A stretch of 64,000 bases of DNA, taken from positions 366,196,605 through 366,260,604 of the forward strand of contig OX422216.1 in NCBI GenBank assembly GCA_949130495.1, written 5' to 3'. Source of the stretch: Sambucus nigra (Eukaryota; Streptophyta; Magnoliopsida; Dipsacales; Adoxaceae). The notes beneath the pieces are model-generated. The model searched no databases, had not been told where the DNA came from, and worked only from the letters and a program-made list of their open reading frames with translations. The position numbers were made by a program, and so were the translations under genes. This document shows, piece by piece, positions 11,890-22,866 of this stretch. Position 1 is the stretch's first letter. The number at the start of each line of letters is the position of its first letter.

Positions 11890-12599
11890 ATATATGAATT
11901 ATGGCCTCGAAATTCAATAAAGTGTAATCATAGAATCGTATAACATACCAGTATCATAGGCTCCCTTACACTTTCTCGACAGAACATAACTCGGGCTAAC
12001 ACAGCCCTATGTGCCATTACCAAATAAAAGTAAGACTCATGTATGCCTAATATAGTATGCCATGACTGGGGCCCCCATACACCCAATCCCACGTTCACAT
12101 ACACCTTAAATAACGTATCATATATCACACAAACACACACAATATATATATATATATATATATATATCATAATGATTGATAGAAGAATATACAATACCAA
12201 CCCACTATCCATATATGTGCTCCTCCTTGGGTTGCTCTACCCATGTTGCAGGTGGTGCAATAGCATACTGCGCTCCTAGTATTGGAAGTCTTTGGCCCTG
12301 TTGCCCTAGAGTCTTAGAAAACCTCGTAATTCGATGTCCCATCTCTCCACATAAATTAAAAACACCTCTAAAATACCCTAACTACCTACCTAACACTCGC
12401 TCTCCCAACTGCGGTCCCTAAACTCGCTAAGAAACCTACGAGACTCTATTACCCTAGTGGAGGATATGGTGTTAATCATGTCCCAGTCAAGGATTCTTCG
12501 AAGGCTACTACCCCTATTGGTCCTTATGCTCTTTTATAAAATCACCTCCTTCTGTCTTAGTCCCAACCTGACCATTTGGCTCATTTCTCTCTTCAACTC
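11890..12599 (-). other. non-coding internal part of element C
   Basis: Between the gag remnant and the polypurine tract; no protease, RT or integrase motif is visible. It holds a short AT dinucleotide repeat at 12142-12167. Confidence 0.5.
12142..12167. repeat. AT microsatellite
   Basis: An uninterrupted run of AT dinucleotides, about 13 units. Confidence 0.9.
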
Positions 12600-13095
12600 T
12601 CTTCTGATAGTTCACACAAACATGCCAAATCCAGTGCGACATCCACCACCTGCGCATAAGTGGTGTATGTAGGATTCGCCACCACAACCAACTCAATGGA
12701 CTAACTCAACCCATTTATTTAGAAATTCTTCTTGACTTCCTTAATGTACACATCCTCCAGTGCAAACATAAATAAATTGGTGAACTCCTTATCGTACTTA
12801 ATAACCGTACATAAGCCATGCTTCATAGTGGAAAATACTTCTTCTTCGAGTACCTAATAGCATATGGAAAGTAATTCTCATAAGCCAAACGATCCCTATC
12901 ATCAGGTGTGGTCACACTCTCTTACCACTATAAAGCATCCTCTGTTAGCTTAAAAGTAAACAACATCTTCTTTTACGCCTTAGTGAAATCCATCATCCCC
13001 TGGTGCCTGTATAAATCTCTCACCCATTGGTGAGAACCCGTTAGGTTAGATCCCTCTATAAATCTGGGCGGACTACTCTTGCTAAAAAATTTCCC
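12600..13095 (-). pseudogene. Ty3/Gypsy gag remnant (element C)
   Basis: The minus strand reads as a retrotransposon gag core. From about 13085 come PPRFIEGSNLTGSHQWVRDL and TEDAL, a stop, W, a stop, ESVTTPDDR. Next is YENYFPYAIRYSKKKYF (a YFP...R..K.KEF-type block), then in another frame EYDKEFTNLFMFALED and TTYAQVVDVALDLACL. This order of WMRDLER-, YFP- and YAK(V)VD-like blocks is the usual Gypsy capsid order. At least four stops and one frameshift are present. No zinc knuckle was found. It lies about 330 bases inside the PBS, the normal place for gag. In the family the product forms the particle shell. Confident as Gypsy gag, not as to lineage. Confidence 0.65.
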
Positions 13096-13417
13096 TCACT
13101 ATATCACATGCTCGTGTGGGAACTCCTTATTATTGAGCCCCTTGGGCTTATATCATTTATCTACTGAACTCGATACTGGTCATAGTTACTTCCTGAGTAA
13201 TAGTTGCAAACTCCTTTACTCCCAAAAGAAATATCCCTGTCTTACCTGACCACTGGAATAAGTAACCAAACTACTTATCCTAGAGTTCTCCATATTAAAA
13301 GATAGGAACAAAATATACATCAAAATCAAATCCAAAATAGTACAAACAATCAGAACATATAAAAGATTGGCACATAGAAAATGAAAGTGATCGTATAACT
13401 CTCGATACCTAAACCAT
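13096..13417 (-). other. leader between PBS and gag of element C
   Basis: Short untranslated leader on the minus strand; nothing coding is seen. Confidence 0.4.
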
Positions 13418-13429
13418 GCTTAGATACCA
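13418..13429 (-). other. primer-binding site of element C
   Basis: The minus strand reads TGGTATCTAAGC, two changes from the Met-tRNA complement TGGTATCAGAGC, two bases inside the LTR end. It fixes the minus orientation of the element. Confidence 0.7.
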
Positions 13430-14099
13430 ATTATAACAACCCACATATTTCTCCATTATGGCTTATGAGATCTAAATGCAAAATATGGACGCCATTAAAA
13501 TTAAAATACCATTCTCAACATGTAATAGAAATATAAGACCTTTAAAAAATTTCCAATAATAGACTAAATTAAGATAATGAACGATGTAATATCCATATAC
13601 TATAATATAATACATCATCATAATAAAACACCATAATGCAATAATCTCCAATAATGAAATGACATCAACATTAATCTCCATATAAAATGATAAACAACTG
13701 TGGAGTCTAAGGACCCACCAAATCCAAATAATTGTCTCATAAATTAAAAGACGAAATAGAAATCTAAACTTAATAATAAAATTAAAATCATCCTAGACCC
13801 CCACTACTCCAAATCCAGGAAGCTTACGACTAGCTAACCCGAAATGTTAGCCCATAGTAATGGGTCAGAGCTCACTATAAGAATACCATCTACGTTTCCT
13901 AAATAGGATTATGTGAACCGAGACAAAAATGTTAAATGAAATAAACATCTTAATAGAGTATTCTAAATAACAATAAGAAATTTAATAGAGAATAAATAAA
14001 TAAAGTTTCCAAATTTCCACTTTCGTATCTCAATAACATTAGTTGTATTTTAATTATCAATTATTCCATTGCTACATCACTATAACCAGTCAATCTCCA

Positions 14100-14490
14100 A
14101 TACGAACCTTCACATATCATAATGTTCCACTTATATTATCATCTCTACACTATTCACAACATTACTATAGCCAGACAACCCTAAATGTCACCTTTAACAT
14201 ACCATGATGTATTTATATAACTAATGACACCACTATAGCTAGACAATATAGGTCTCACACATACTATGGTAGCCAACCAACACTAGCCCCCACACATACC
14301 ACGATGTACACATAAATTGTTACTATAGTTAAACATCCTAGGTGCCTCACATACTATGGTAGCCAGCTAATGTATATTCATATACTGTGACACACATACA
14401 GATCCCGTTAAAATAGCCAGATAATATAGGTCTCACACATACTATATAACCCACCAAATCTACACGTCTCACATACATTGACACTCACAC
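14100..14490. repeat. CACATAC tandem repeat, second LTR copy
   Basis: Same degenerate array as at 9890-10320, with about eight CACATAC-type units in the same order. Confidence 0.6.
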
Positions 14491-15284
14491 AATCATCAAT
14501 ATCTAATACTTGCATATCTAAGGTTTTAATCTCAATCAACGTATCATCGTATCACCATGTTACTCATAAATTTCTCTTTCCTAAATCACTTGGGGTATAA
14601 AAAAAACCATCCCTAGAGATAACCATACAATTTCCCTAGTCCCACACATAGGAAATACACATATTCCCTAGTCTTCTATCTAGGAAATACCCAGCCTAAG
14701 AATAATACACTCTCGAATCTCATACTTAGATAACATTAACCAAATAATGTCTACTTACGAATCAAGTACCAAAACACCCACATATGTAACCCAGATCACA
14801 AATTTATGTATCTTACCTAACAACTTCCAACAATATTTACATTTAATTAGTTTAGCAAAAGCATACTTTAATTCTATATGTCATTATCATCACATTTCTA
14901 TTTCATATTTTTATATGCCAAATACATGTGAGTTACATCAATTTCGTAACCCAATTTGCAAGTTTAACGCTATATTTAAACAAGTTACATAAATCCATTA
15001 TTCAAGATCATGGGAAATTTTGTCATTAATGTGTATAACAATTTGAGCATGCGAACTAACAATTCTAAATAACATGTTCAAATCTCTAACCATTATTTAT
15101 CAATATATAATTTTATCTATATTTAAGTATTTTTAGTTATTTATCATATTTCATTTTTTAACATCACCTACGAAATCCCTCAACATAATCAAATCCTCCA
15201 AAAACATACACTACTACAAGTATTAAGTCAATCTTATATTTTTTCATACATAAATATAATTAGGTTTCACTTTACATAATTAGT

Positions 15285-15289
15285 CTCCT
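15285..15289. repeat. target-site duplication of element D, left
   Basis: CTCCT directly before the 5' LTR; identical to 27549-27553. Confidence 0.9.
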
Positions 15290-15890
15290 TGTTGATACCA
15301 AATTTAGTCCGCTGACATGGACCAATTGAGTGAATACACGTGGCAATCTGCGTGGCAATAACAAACACTTCCGAGCAACACCTTGACCCACTCAGATACT
15401 CCGAGCAATAGATACCATCCGAGGAGCCATATTGCGACGAGGAACTCTGCTTCCCCGATCAACTCAGACGCTCCGACCAACAAGAGTTCTCCGAGGAACT
15501 TTAATACACCGAGCAACTTGTGAGTACCGAGCTACTTAGGCGGTCCGAGCTGCACCTCGAACAGAGCATTAATGGCAGGATAACCAACAGATTAACTGCG
15601 CATTAAATGCTTATTATTATCATACAGATGTATACGCCTAATGGACAGCTATGTATTACCCTTTCATATGTACAGCCTGAGGGCTATAAATACATTGTAT
15701 CATCCTCATTGGAGGGGGACCGGAATTTCTTGATAAAACTTGTAATCGAGATTTCCCAAACAGTCAGCAATAACAGAAACAGTGGACGTAAGCCATTCTT
15801 ATAAGGCTGGACCACTTTAAAATTTCTTTGTCTCAATTTATTTTATCTGTGATTAAATAATTAGATATAATCTAATTTTTTACATCAACA
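15290..15890 (+). repeat. 5' LTR of element D
   Basis: 601 bp, TGTTGATACC to ACATCAACA. A TATAAATA box at 15685-15692 lies about 395 bases in. It is rich in CCGAG/CTCGG phrases. Confidence 0.95.
15685..15692 (+). promoter_or_regulatory. TATA box in 5' LTR of element D
   Basis: TATAAATA, conserved in the 3' LTR at 27343-27350. It is the likely promoter for the genomic gag-pol transcript. Confidence 0.65.
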
Positions 15891-15893
15891 GAT

Positions 15894-15910
15894 TGGCGCC
15901 GTCTGTGGGA
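15894..15910 (+). other. primer-binding site of element D
   Basis: TGGCGCCGTCTGTGGGA lies three bases after the LTR end and would pair with a tRNA ending TCCCACAGACGGCGCCA. It differs from the Asp-type site of the composite at 39822-55695. Which tRNA is used cannot be settled from this window. Confidence 0.8.
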
Positions 15911-15954
15911 AATGACTGGTAATATCGTTTTCCTTCAAAAATAATTCATTACAA

Positions 15955-17820
15955 ATGGCTGATAATCCAGAACCCAGCAATCGAAACGCTGGAAGCCCTC
16001 CAAATCCATCTGCTCCGCCAAATGTTCCAGATCTGGCTGGAATAATGACAAATCTAGCCTAGGGCCAGACAGCCATGCAAGAAACTATGCGACAACTCAT
16101 ACAAACCCTTCATGGCGGAGTATCGACCCATTCAGGATATCGAAGTGTTCAAATAAATACCCGTTTACTTTCATCGTGTACTAGGCGTTCCGATTCATAT
16201 CGTACTGAGGAGTCTGAAGATTTTTCTTATCAACCTGGACGAACTTCATCAGTACGAGCCACAGATACTGACCAACATATCACACTCTCTCCAGAAAGGA
16301 CTAGTGCGCTAGAAAGGTTAAGCAGGGTATCTCCTTTTGATCGATTAGGTCCTAGGAGGAACAAAAGTCCTCCTAAGGCTGCATCGAGGAGCTTTCGAAG
16401 ACCATCAGACTTAAGGAAAGGATCTGCCCAATCGCAACCAGCTACTCGTCAAGATAGATCCCAGGAAACCACATCAATGCAATCAGTTGCTCGAACTAAC
16501 AGGCCCGAAGAAGGAAATGATGCGTGGAAAGGCTCTATTCAGAGGCTGGAGGATAGATTAAGGGAAATGGCTAAAGCCAAGAATCCTCTACAACGAACTT
16601 TTGTTTAAGGAACACCTTTTGTCCAGGCCATTGTAGATTTTCCCACACTATTAAAGTTCAAAGCACCTGTTGTGACCCCCAAATATGATGGAAAGATCGA
16701 CCTTGTCCTTCATATAGAACAATACCAAGCTGCAGTCGACATCTATGATGTTCCAGATGAGATGAGATGCAAAGCATTCTTGAGAACTCTTACCGGATCT
16801 TCTCAAATATGGTATAATAATCTTCCTCGGGGAAAGATATAAACTTTTCTTCAACTGGCCGAGTTATTCATTAGGAATTTCTATTTTGAGGCAAAGCCAG
16901 TTAAACGAGTAGCGCATTTGTTAAGTGTTAGACAAAAAGCTGGTGAGAGTACCAGAGATTATATAAATCCTTTTAATAACGAGAAGCTCGAAGTCATTAA
17001 TTATGAGGAAAAGACAACAATTACCGCCTTGATGAGTGGACTACTGCCCAGCAAGTTGTACTACACCTTGGCCAAAGATCCACCTAGAACCATGTCAGAA
17101 CTGATGGGAAAAACAATGAAGATTATGAATGCCGAGGAGGCTATGGCTGCAAAGAAGAATATGGATGCCAAAGAAACCAAGGGGGAAAGTGATAAAGCTA
17201 AGAAGAAAGAGCATAAGAACAATGGTAGTGACAAACACTCAAAAACAAGGTCGTCATGGGAAGTATTGAAGAAATTTGATAATTATACTCCTTTAAAGAA
17301 AGACATCAACCATGTTCTAGAAGAAATCAAGAACAATGAGGAATTAAACTAGCCAGAGAAAATGAAGGCAGACCCTGACAGGAGGAATAAGGCAAAATAT
17401 TGCGAGCTTCACAAAGATCATGGCCATATGACCAAAAATTGCATAGCTCTTCAGAATGAGATTGAAACACTCATCAGATGAGGAAAACTGGCAAAGTATG
17501 TTGATCATAGAAACGAAAGAAAAAATAGCAACCGAATAAGAGAGAGGTTTAGATCTCCTCGTCGAGCAGAGGAGAACAAGAAAAGAGACCATGAAGTTGA
17601 TCCAGAAGACGACCCCGATCTTCCCAAGAGACCAAGGCAGCCAGAACGTGAGGTATTTTCGATACGCTTTAGGACATTTGATTGTAATGTTATTACAGGT
17701 TGAGATGCAGGAGGAGGAGACCTTACTGCAGAGAGAAAAGCTTACCTTTGTGAGGCTCAAGCTTTCTCATACATTCAACGAATAAATCTAGCTGAGGAGG
17801 ATCGCCTGAGAAAGGTAAAT
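15955..17820 (+). pseudogene. gag of element D (capsid and zinc knuckle)
   Basis: It starts at the ATG MADNPEPSNRNAG, 45 bases after the PBS. A Ser/Arg-rich N-terminal part leads into the retrotransposon gag (capsid) core at about 16609-17140, with LKFKAPVVTPKYDG, AFLRTLTGSSQIWYNNLPRG, ESTRDYINPFNNE and TALMSGLLPSKL. A zinc knuckle CELHKDHGHMTKNC (C-x2-H-x4-H-x4-C) lies at about 17401-17445. The product would form the particle and bind RNA. Stops interrupt it at 16060, 16606, 16840, 17350, 17479 and 17701, but the frame never shifts and continues into pol. Each stop is one transition from CAA, CAG, CGA or TGG. Confidence 0.9.
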
Positions 17821-18477
17821 AAAGAGAAATTGGTAATTGGTTTCTCAAAGAACGACCTCGCAGGTGTTCTATATCCTCATGATGACCAATTGGTGATCAA
17901 AATGAGGATGAAGGAAGTGATGATTTCAAGAGTAATGGTAGATAATGGTAGCTCGGCAGACATCATGTTCTACTCGTGCTTCGAAAGTTTAAATCTAAAA
18001 CTATCTCAAGTGGAGCCTTATCACAGACCCCTCCTGGGTTTTTCTGGTGAGAAATTTTTTCCACTTGGGACGATCAAGTTGGATATATTCATTGGTACAT
18101 GGCCTGATTGTCCAACAGAAAGAATACGCTTCTTCGTGATGGATAAGAATGTTCAATCAACATACAATATCATCATGGGAAGAGTAGGATTGAAGAAGTT
18201 CGAGGTTGTACCATCTACGGTACATCAATGCTTAAAATTTCCAACAAATTTTAGAGTAGGAGTTGTGAAAGGTGATCAGAAAGTAGCTCGGGAATGCTAT
18301 TATTCATCCGCCGAGCAAGAGGAACTGGAGGAATCAAGGAAAAAGACTACTACCTATCAAGTGGATGAAGGTACAGAAATTGAAACATTGGATCCTAGAG
18401 ATGAGTCGCAACTCGTTAAGGGTCAAGTGGTGGAAGCTATTGAAAATATCATTCTAGACGAAGAGCACCCTGAATGA
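17821..18477 (+). pseudogene. protease domain of element D
   Basis: Continues in the gag frame. The aspartic protease active site is VDNGSSADIM, with the catalytic Asp at 17941-17943; a DNG in place of DTG or DSG is common in this lineage. A second hallmark, YNIIMGRVGLKKFEVVPSTV near 18165-18225, matches the lineage pattern of an LLGRPWL-type block followed by VPST. It would cut the polyprotein. The segment ends at the in-frame TGA at 18475-18477, where a CGA arginine codon is likely ancestral. Confidence 0.9.
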
Positions 18478-19794
18478 ACTACTCAAGTAGGTTCGTCGTT
18501 GGTAGCCTCACTAAAGCAGAAATTGATAACTTTCTTAAGAAGCAGAAAGCAAACTTTTGCGTGGAGTCATGAGGATATGCTCGGGATAGACCCAAATTTC
18601 TTATGTCACGAGCTCAATGCGAATAAGGAGATCAAGCCTGTGAAGCAGAGAAGAAGAGTATTCAGTCCCGAGAAGAATCAAGCTATACAGGAGGAAGTCG
18701 ATAAGCTCCAAAAAGCTTGCTTTATTGAAGATGTTCAATATCCAGACTGGTTAGCCAATGTGGTAATGGTGAAAAAGAAGAACAACAAATGGAGGATGTG
18801 TGTAGACTTCACCGACCTCAACAAAGCATGCCCAAAGGATCACTTTTCGCTGCCCCGAATTGATTAACTAGTGGATGCTACCTCGGGACACGAGTTGCGG
18901 AGCTTCATGGATGCTTATTCTGGTTACAATCAGATTAAAATGAAACCTGAAGATAGGGAGAGTACTTCTTTTATTACCCCTAGGGGAACTTATTTTTATA
19001 ATGTTATGCCTTTTGGTTTGAAAAATACAGGTGCAACATATCAGCAGCTGATGAACAAAGTGTTTGCAGAACAAATCAGTTGCAATATGGAAGTCTATGT
19101 TGACGATATGCTGACAAAGAGCAAGAAAGCTGCTGATCATCTAGTTGACTTAGGCCAGACCTTTGATCAACTAGATAAATATCAAATGAAGCTGAACCCG
19201 ATGAAGTGCATATTTGGAGTACGAGAAGGCATGTTTCTCGGGTACATTTTCAATCAGCGAGGCATTGAAGCTAACCCTGAAAAGATCAAAGCTCTGTTAG
19301 GGCTGCGATCCCCAACGACGAAGAAAAAAGTGCAAAGTCTTACAGGACGAGTAGCAGCACTCAACAGATTTGTATCGCGAGCAACTGATAGATGTCCTCC
19401 ATTCTTTAAAACACTCCGAAAGACTTTTGAGTGGAATGATGAATGTGAGAAGGCTTTTCAAGACCTGAAGAAATATCTGGGAGCACCTACACTATTGTCC
19501 AGGCCAGTGATGGGAGAAAAATTGTACTTGTATCTTGCCGTGTCAAAGAATGCAGTTAGCTCGGCATTAATAAGAGTGGAGAATGGAGTGCAAAAACCGA
19601 TTTATTACACTAGCAAAGCATTCCAAGGAGCAAAAATCAGATATCCAAAGCTGGAAAAATTGGCACTAGCATTGATCGAGGCAAGTAGAAGAATGAGGCC
19701 ATACTTCCAGGCTCACACTATAGTCGTATATACCGATATGCCATTGAGACAATCTCTTCATAAACCAAAAAAATCAGGAAGATTGATGTATTAG
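18478..19794 (+). pseudogene. reverse transcriptase and RNase H of element D
   Basis: In the same frame after the 18475 stop. The RT opens with FAWSHEDMLGID and a PVKQRRRVFSPEKNQAI block. Then come KWRMCVDFTDLNKACPKDHF, a stop at 18865, FMDAYSGYNQIKM, MPFGLKNTGATYQ and the catalytic YVDDM at 19096-19110. The chromodomain-free Gypsy RNase H follows from about 19520 (LYLYLAVSKNAVSSALI, KPIYYTSKAFQGAKIRYPKL, VYTDMPLRQSL), with an in-frame TAG at 19792. The enzyme copies element RNA to DNA in the particle and removes the RNA. Core catalytic motifs are preserved; only nonsense codons are obvious lesions. Confidence 0.95.
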
Positions 19795-20577
19795 GTAATA
19801 GAGCTCGGTGAATATGACATACTTTATGAGCCCAGATCATCGCTTAAAGGGCAAGCAATAGCAGATTTTATAGCAGAGTTCACCTATCCTGATACCACCG
19901 AGGAGCAAAAGCTTCTCACCGATCAATCTGTGGATGTTACAGAATCACCAAACTCAAGCCCAGACCAACTTAGGTTGGTAAAAGGGCAAGAAGTGATGAT
20001 CGACGAACAGCAAGAAATATTAGGAGAGGGTGAAAGGAAGCAACAAATTTTCCATCGAGGAACTCTGTCAGATCAGAAATTTGAAGACGAGTTACCTATA
20101 TGGAGTTTATATGTGGATGGCTCATCTTGCGCAACAGGCTGTGGCGCAGGGATTGTTCTTAATAGTCCAGACGAGGTCGACATGGAATATGCCCTACGCT
20201 TCCAATTCAAAGCTATGAATAATGAAGCTGAATATGAAGCCATGATTACAGGTCTTAGTTTAGCAAAAACCATGGGGGAAGAACAGATTATTGTCTTCAA
20301 TGACTCGCAATTAATCATAAATCAAATGATGGGAGTATATGCAGCCAGAGGAGAATTAATGATCAGGTATCATGCAAAGGCAAGGGAATTGGCATCAGAA
20401 TTTGCTGCTATTCAGCTGGTCAGAATACCAAGAATGGAGAATGCAAGGGCCGACGCCTTATCTCGATTAGCATCAGGTACTCGTACCGAGCTACGAAGAG
20501 CAATCCCAATTGAAGTTTTAGCTGGTCGGAGTATAAATGAAGATTTGACGATAAATTTTATTACCCTTAATTTATGA
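19795..20577 (+). pseudogene. connection region and second (archaeal-type) RNase H of element D
   Basis: The end of the first RNase H (VIELGEYDILYEPRSSLKGQ, then AIADFIAEF) is followed by a linker and a second RNase H-like domain. It shows LYVDGSSCATGCGAGIVL with Asp at 20116-20118, NNEAEYEAMITGL with Glu at 20230-20232, VFNDSQLIINQM with Asp at 20302-20304 and RIPRMENARADALSRLAS. Such an added aRNH between RNase H and integrase is a known mark of Tat/Ogre elements. The acidic residues D, E and D are all present. An in-frame TGA at 20575 ends the open segment. Confidence 0.9.
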
Positions 20578-21804
20578 CCATCTTGGATGGATTCCATTAG
20601 GGAATATATTGAAGAGGGGGAATTACCAACTGATAAACTTACAACCAAAAAACTGAAGTTTAAAGCTGCACGTTATGTACTGAATAATGGTATTCTGTAC
20701 AGACGAGGAATTATAGCAGGTTTGCAAAGATGTGTGCATCCCACCGAGGTGAAATACTTGATTGAAGAGATCCATGAAGGGTCCTGTGGAGCCCATGTAG
20801 TAGGTCGGACCCTTTTGCAAAGGGTTATGATGCAAGTATACTACTGGCCAATGATGAGGGCTGATTGTATAGCCTACGCCAAGAAATGTGACAAGTGTCA
20901 GCGTTTCTCCTCCATCCGAAGAACTCCCCAAGCGTTGTTGACACCCATTACTTCCCCTTGGCCATTTACCATGTGGGGAATCGACTTGGTCGGACCACTT
21001 CCAACAACCAGAGGAAGATTTAAATATCTCGTCGTCGTAGTGGATTATTTTACTAAGTGGGTAGAAGCTGAGCCTCTGGTCAACATGACGTACGAGAAGG
21101 TGTATCAATTTATTTGGAAAAATGTCATCTGTAGATATGGTCTTCCCCATGCATTCATTACCGACCATGGAACATAATTTGACAACGAGGAGTTCGCTGC
21201 CTATTATCATCAGTCAAATATCTTGAAGATCCACTCGGTACCCGGCCATCCCCAAAGCAATGGACAAACTGAAGTAACAAACAGAACACTATTGAATAGC
21301 TTGAAGAAAAGATTGAATGACGCGAAAGCAAATTGGATCAACGAGCTACAATCAGTACTATGGGCTTACCGAACTACTCCCCGAGCAGCAACAGGGGAGT
21401 CTCCATATATGCTGGCATTTGGAAGCGAAGCCGTTATACATGCCGAGTTGGGTCTCCCGACACAAAGAGTATTGAATTTCAATTCCCCTGTCAGCGACTT
21501 AATGAGAAGATTGGATTTAGACATGCTCGAGGAAGTTAGAGAAGAAGCAGCCATCAGGAATGCTACTTACCAACAGCGAACAGCTTTGTTCTACAATAAG
21601 AGAGTAAAGAAGTGCGACCTGAAAGAAGGAGACTATGTACTGAAGAAAGTGATTCAAAAGCACAACAAATTGGAAGCAAACTGGCATGGACCTTACCGAG
21701 TTACAGAAGTTATTCGACCAGGAACCTATAAAATAGCAACTTTAGAAGGGCAGGAGTTTAAGAATGCATGGAATGCAGAAAACTTGCGCAAGTATTATCA
21801 GTGA
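20578..21804 (+). pseudogene. integrase of element D
   Basis: Same frame. The N-terminal HHCC zinc-binding domain runs from IHEGSCGAHVVGRTLLQRV to KKCDKCQRF (about 20767-20910). The catalytic DDE core has Asp at 20983-20985 in GIDLVGPLP, Asp at 21163-21165 in ITDHGT and Glu at 21271-21273 in SNGQTEVTNRTLL. A C-terminal GPY-type module reads LEANWHGPYRVTEVIRPGTYK near 21670-21735. The natural end is TGA at 21802-21804. One in-frame TAA at 21175 lies just after ITDHGT where Gln is usual. It would insert the DNA copy into the genome. Confidence 0.95.
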
Positions 21805-21943
21805 TGTAAGCTCTCATGTAATACATTTTCGTCAGTATGAATAAAGTGACAGTGTTCTTCCCAGTTCTCTCCTTTTGTTGGAAATTTTTTGCGGAATACT
21901 AGTGCTACACACTACTCAGCAAAACTCAGACTACTCAGAAATC

Positions 21944-22440
21944 CATTCCCGAAAACGCCAACTAAGGTTGGTCGGGAAGTAAATCTAATCCTAAAAATGC
22001 CAACTAAGGTTGGTTAGGAAGTAAATCTATTCCCAAAAACGCCAACTAAGGTTGGTCGGGAAGTAAATCTATTCCTAAAAATGCCATCTAAGGTTGGTTA
22101 GGAAGTAAATCTATTCCCGAAAATGCCAACTAAGGTTGGTCGGGAAGTAAATATATTCCTAAAAATGCCAACTAAGGTTGGTCGGTAAGTAAATCTATTC
22201 CTAAAAATGCCAACTAAGGTTGGTTAGGAAGTAAATTTATTCCCAAAAACGCCAACTAAGGTTGGTCGGGAAGTAAATCTGTTCCTAAAAATGCCAACTA
22301 AGGTTGGTCGGGAAGTAAATATATTCCTAAAAATGCCAACTAAGGTTGGTTAGGAAGTAAATCTATTCCTAAAAATGCCAACTAAGGTTGGTTAGGAAGA
22401 AAAACTATTCCAAAACGTGCCAAAGTTGGTCGGTAAGAAA
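21944..22440 (+). repeat. 42-bp tandem repeat of element D
   Basis: About twelve copies of a 42-bp unit between integrase and the antisense genes. Every regular unit holds CCAACTAAGGTTGG, a 5-bp inverted repeat around TAAG. Most have outer arms TTCCC with GGGAA, or TTCCT with AGGAA. The array decays into looser GTTGGTCG-containing copies to about 22690. Confidence 0.9.
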
Positions 22441-22866
22441 AATCCACTAACTCTGGTTGATAGGGAATAAAAATTCACTAACTGTAGTTGGTCGAGAAGG
22501 AAAATTTATCGACCTTGGTTGGTCGGAAACATTTTATGAGTACGAGAAAGTGATCGAGCAAAATTTTTTATACTCGTGACTTTTTAAATTACTACCAAGT
22601 TGGTCGAGAAACAAAGTATCATCAATTTTGGTTAGTCGTCAAATGATTACCACAAATTCAAGATAGTCGACAATAAGTTTTAACAAACTCCAGTTGATCG
22701 AAAAATAACACAATGTTGTTATCTTTTTAACAGATATACATGCACAGATGTAAAGTGTTTTATGATTACAAGACAATGGCAGTCAAGATTTGCAAATAAA
22801 ATTATTTCATTAAATGTAGAACAAAATACATCAAGAATGAAATACAAATTTATTACATCAAGATTC
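22441..22866. other. decayed repeat and spacer in element D
   Basis: Degenerate remains of the 42-bp unit (TTGGTCGAGAA, GTTGGTCGGAAAC) fade into AT-rich spacer before the end of the antisense gene. Nothing coding is seen on the plus strand. Confidence 0.5.

Larger units (their letters stand above)
13432..15289 (-). repeat. 5' LTR of element C, inner part
   Basis: Homologous to the left part of 9242-11877, with the shared opening phrase on the plus strand ACAACCCA and the same CACATAC tandem repeat. It is interrupted at 15289 by the TG end of element D; the remainder resumes at 27554. Confidence 0.85.

Noticed and set aside
20623..21210. 195-codon open frame on the minus strand
   Set aside because: It is the shadow of the integrase reading frame of element D.
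21944..22440. CRISPR-like array
   Set aside because: There are repeats but no unique spacers, and the context is a plant retrotransposon.
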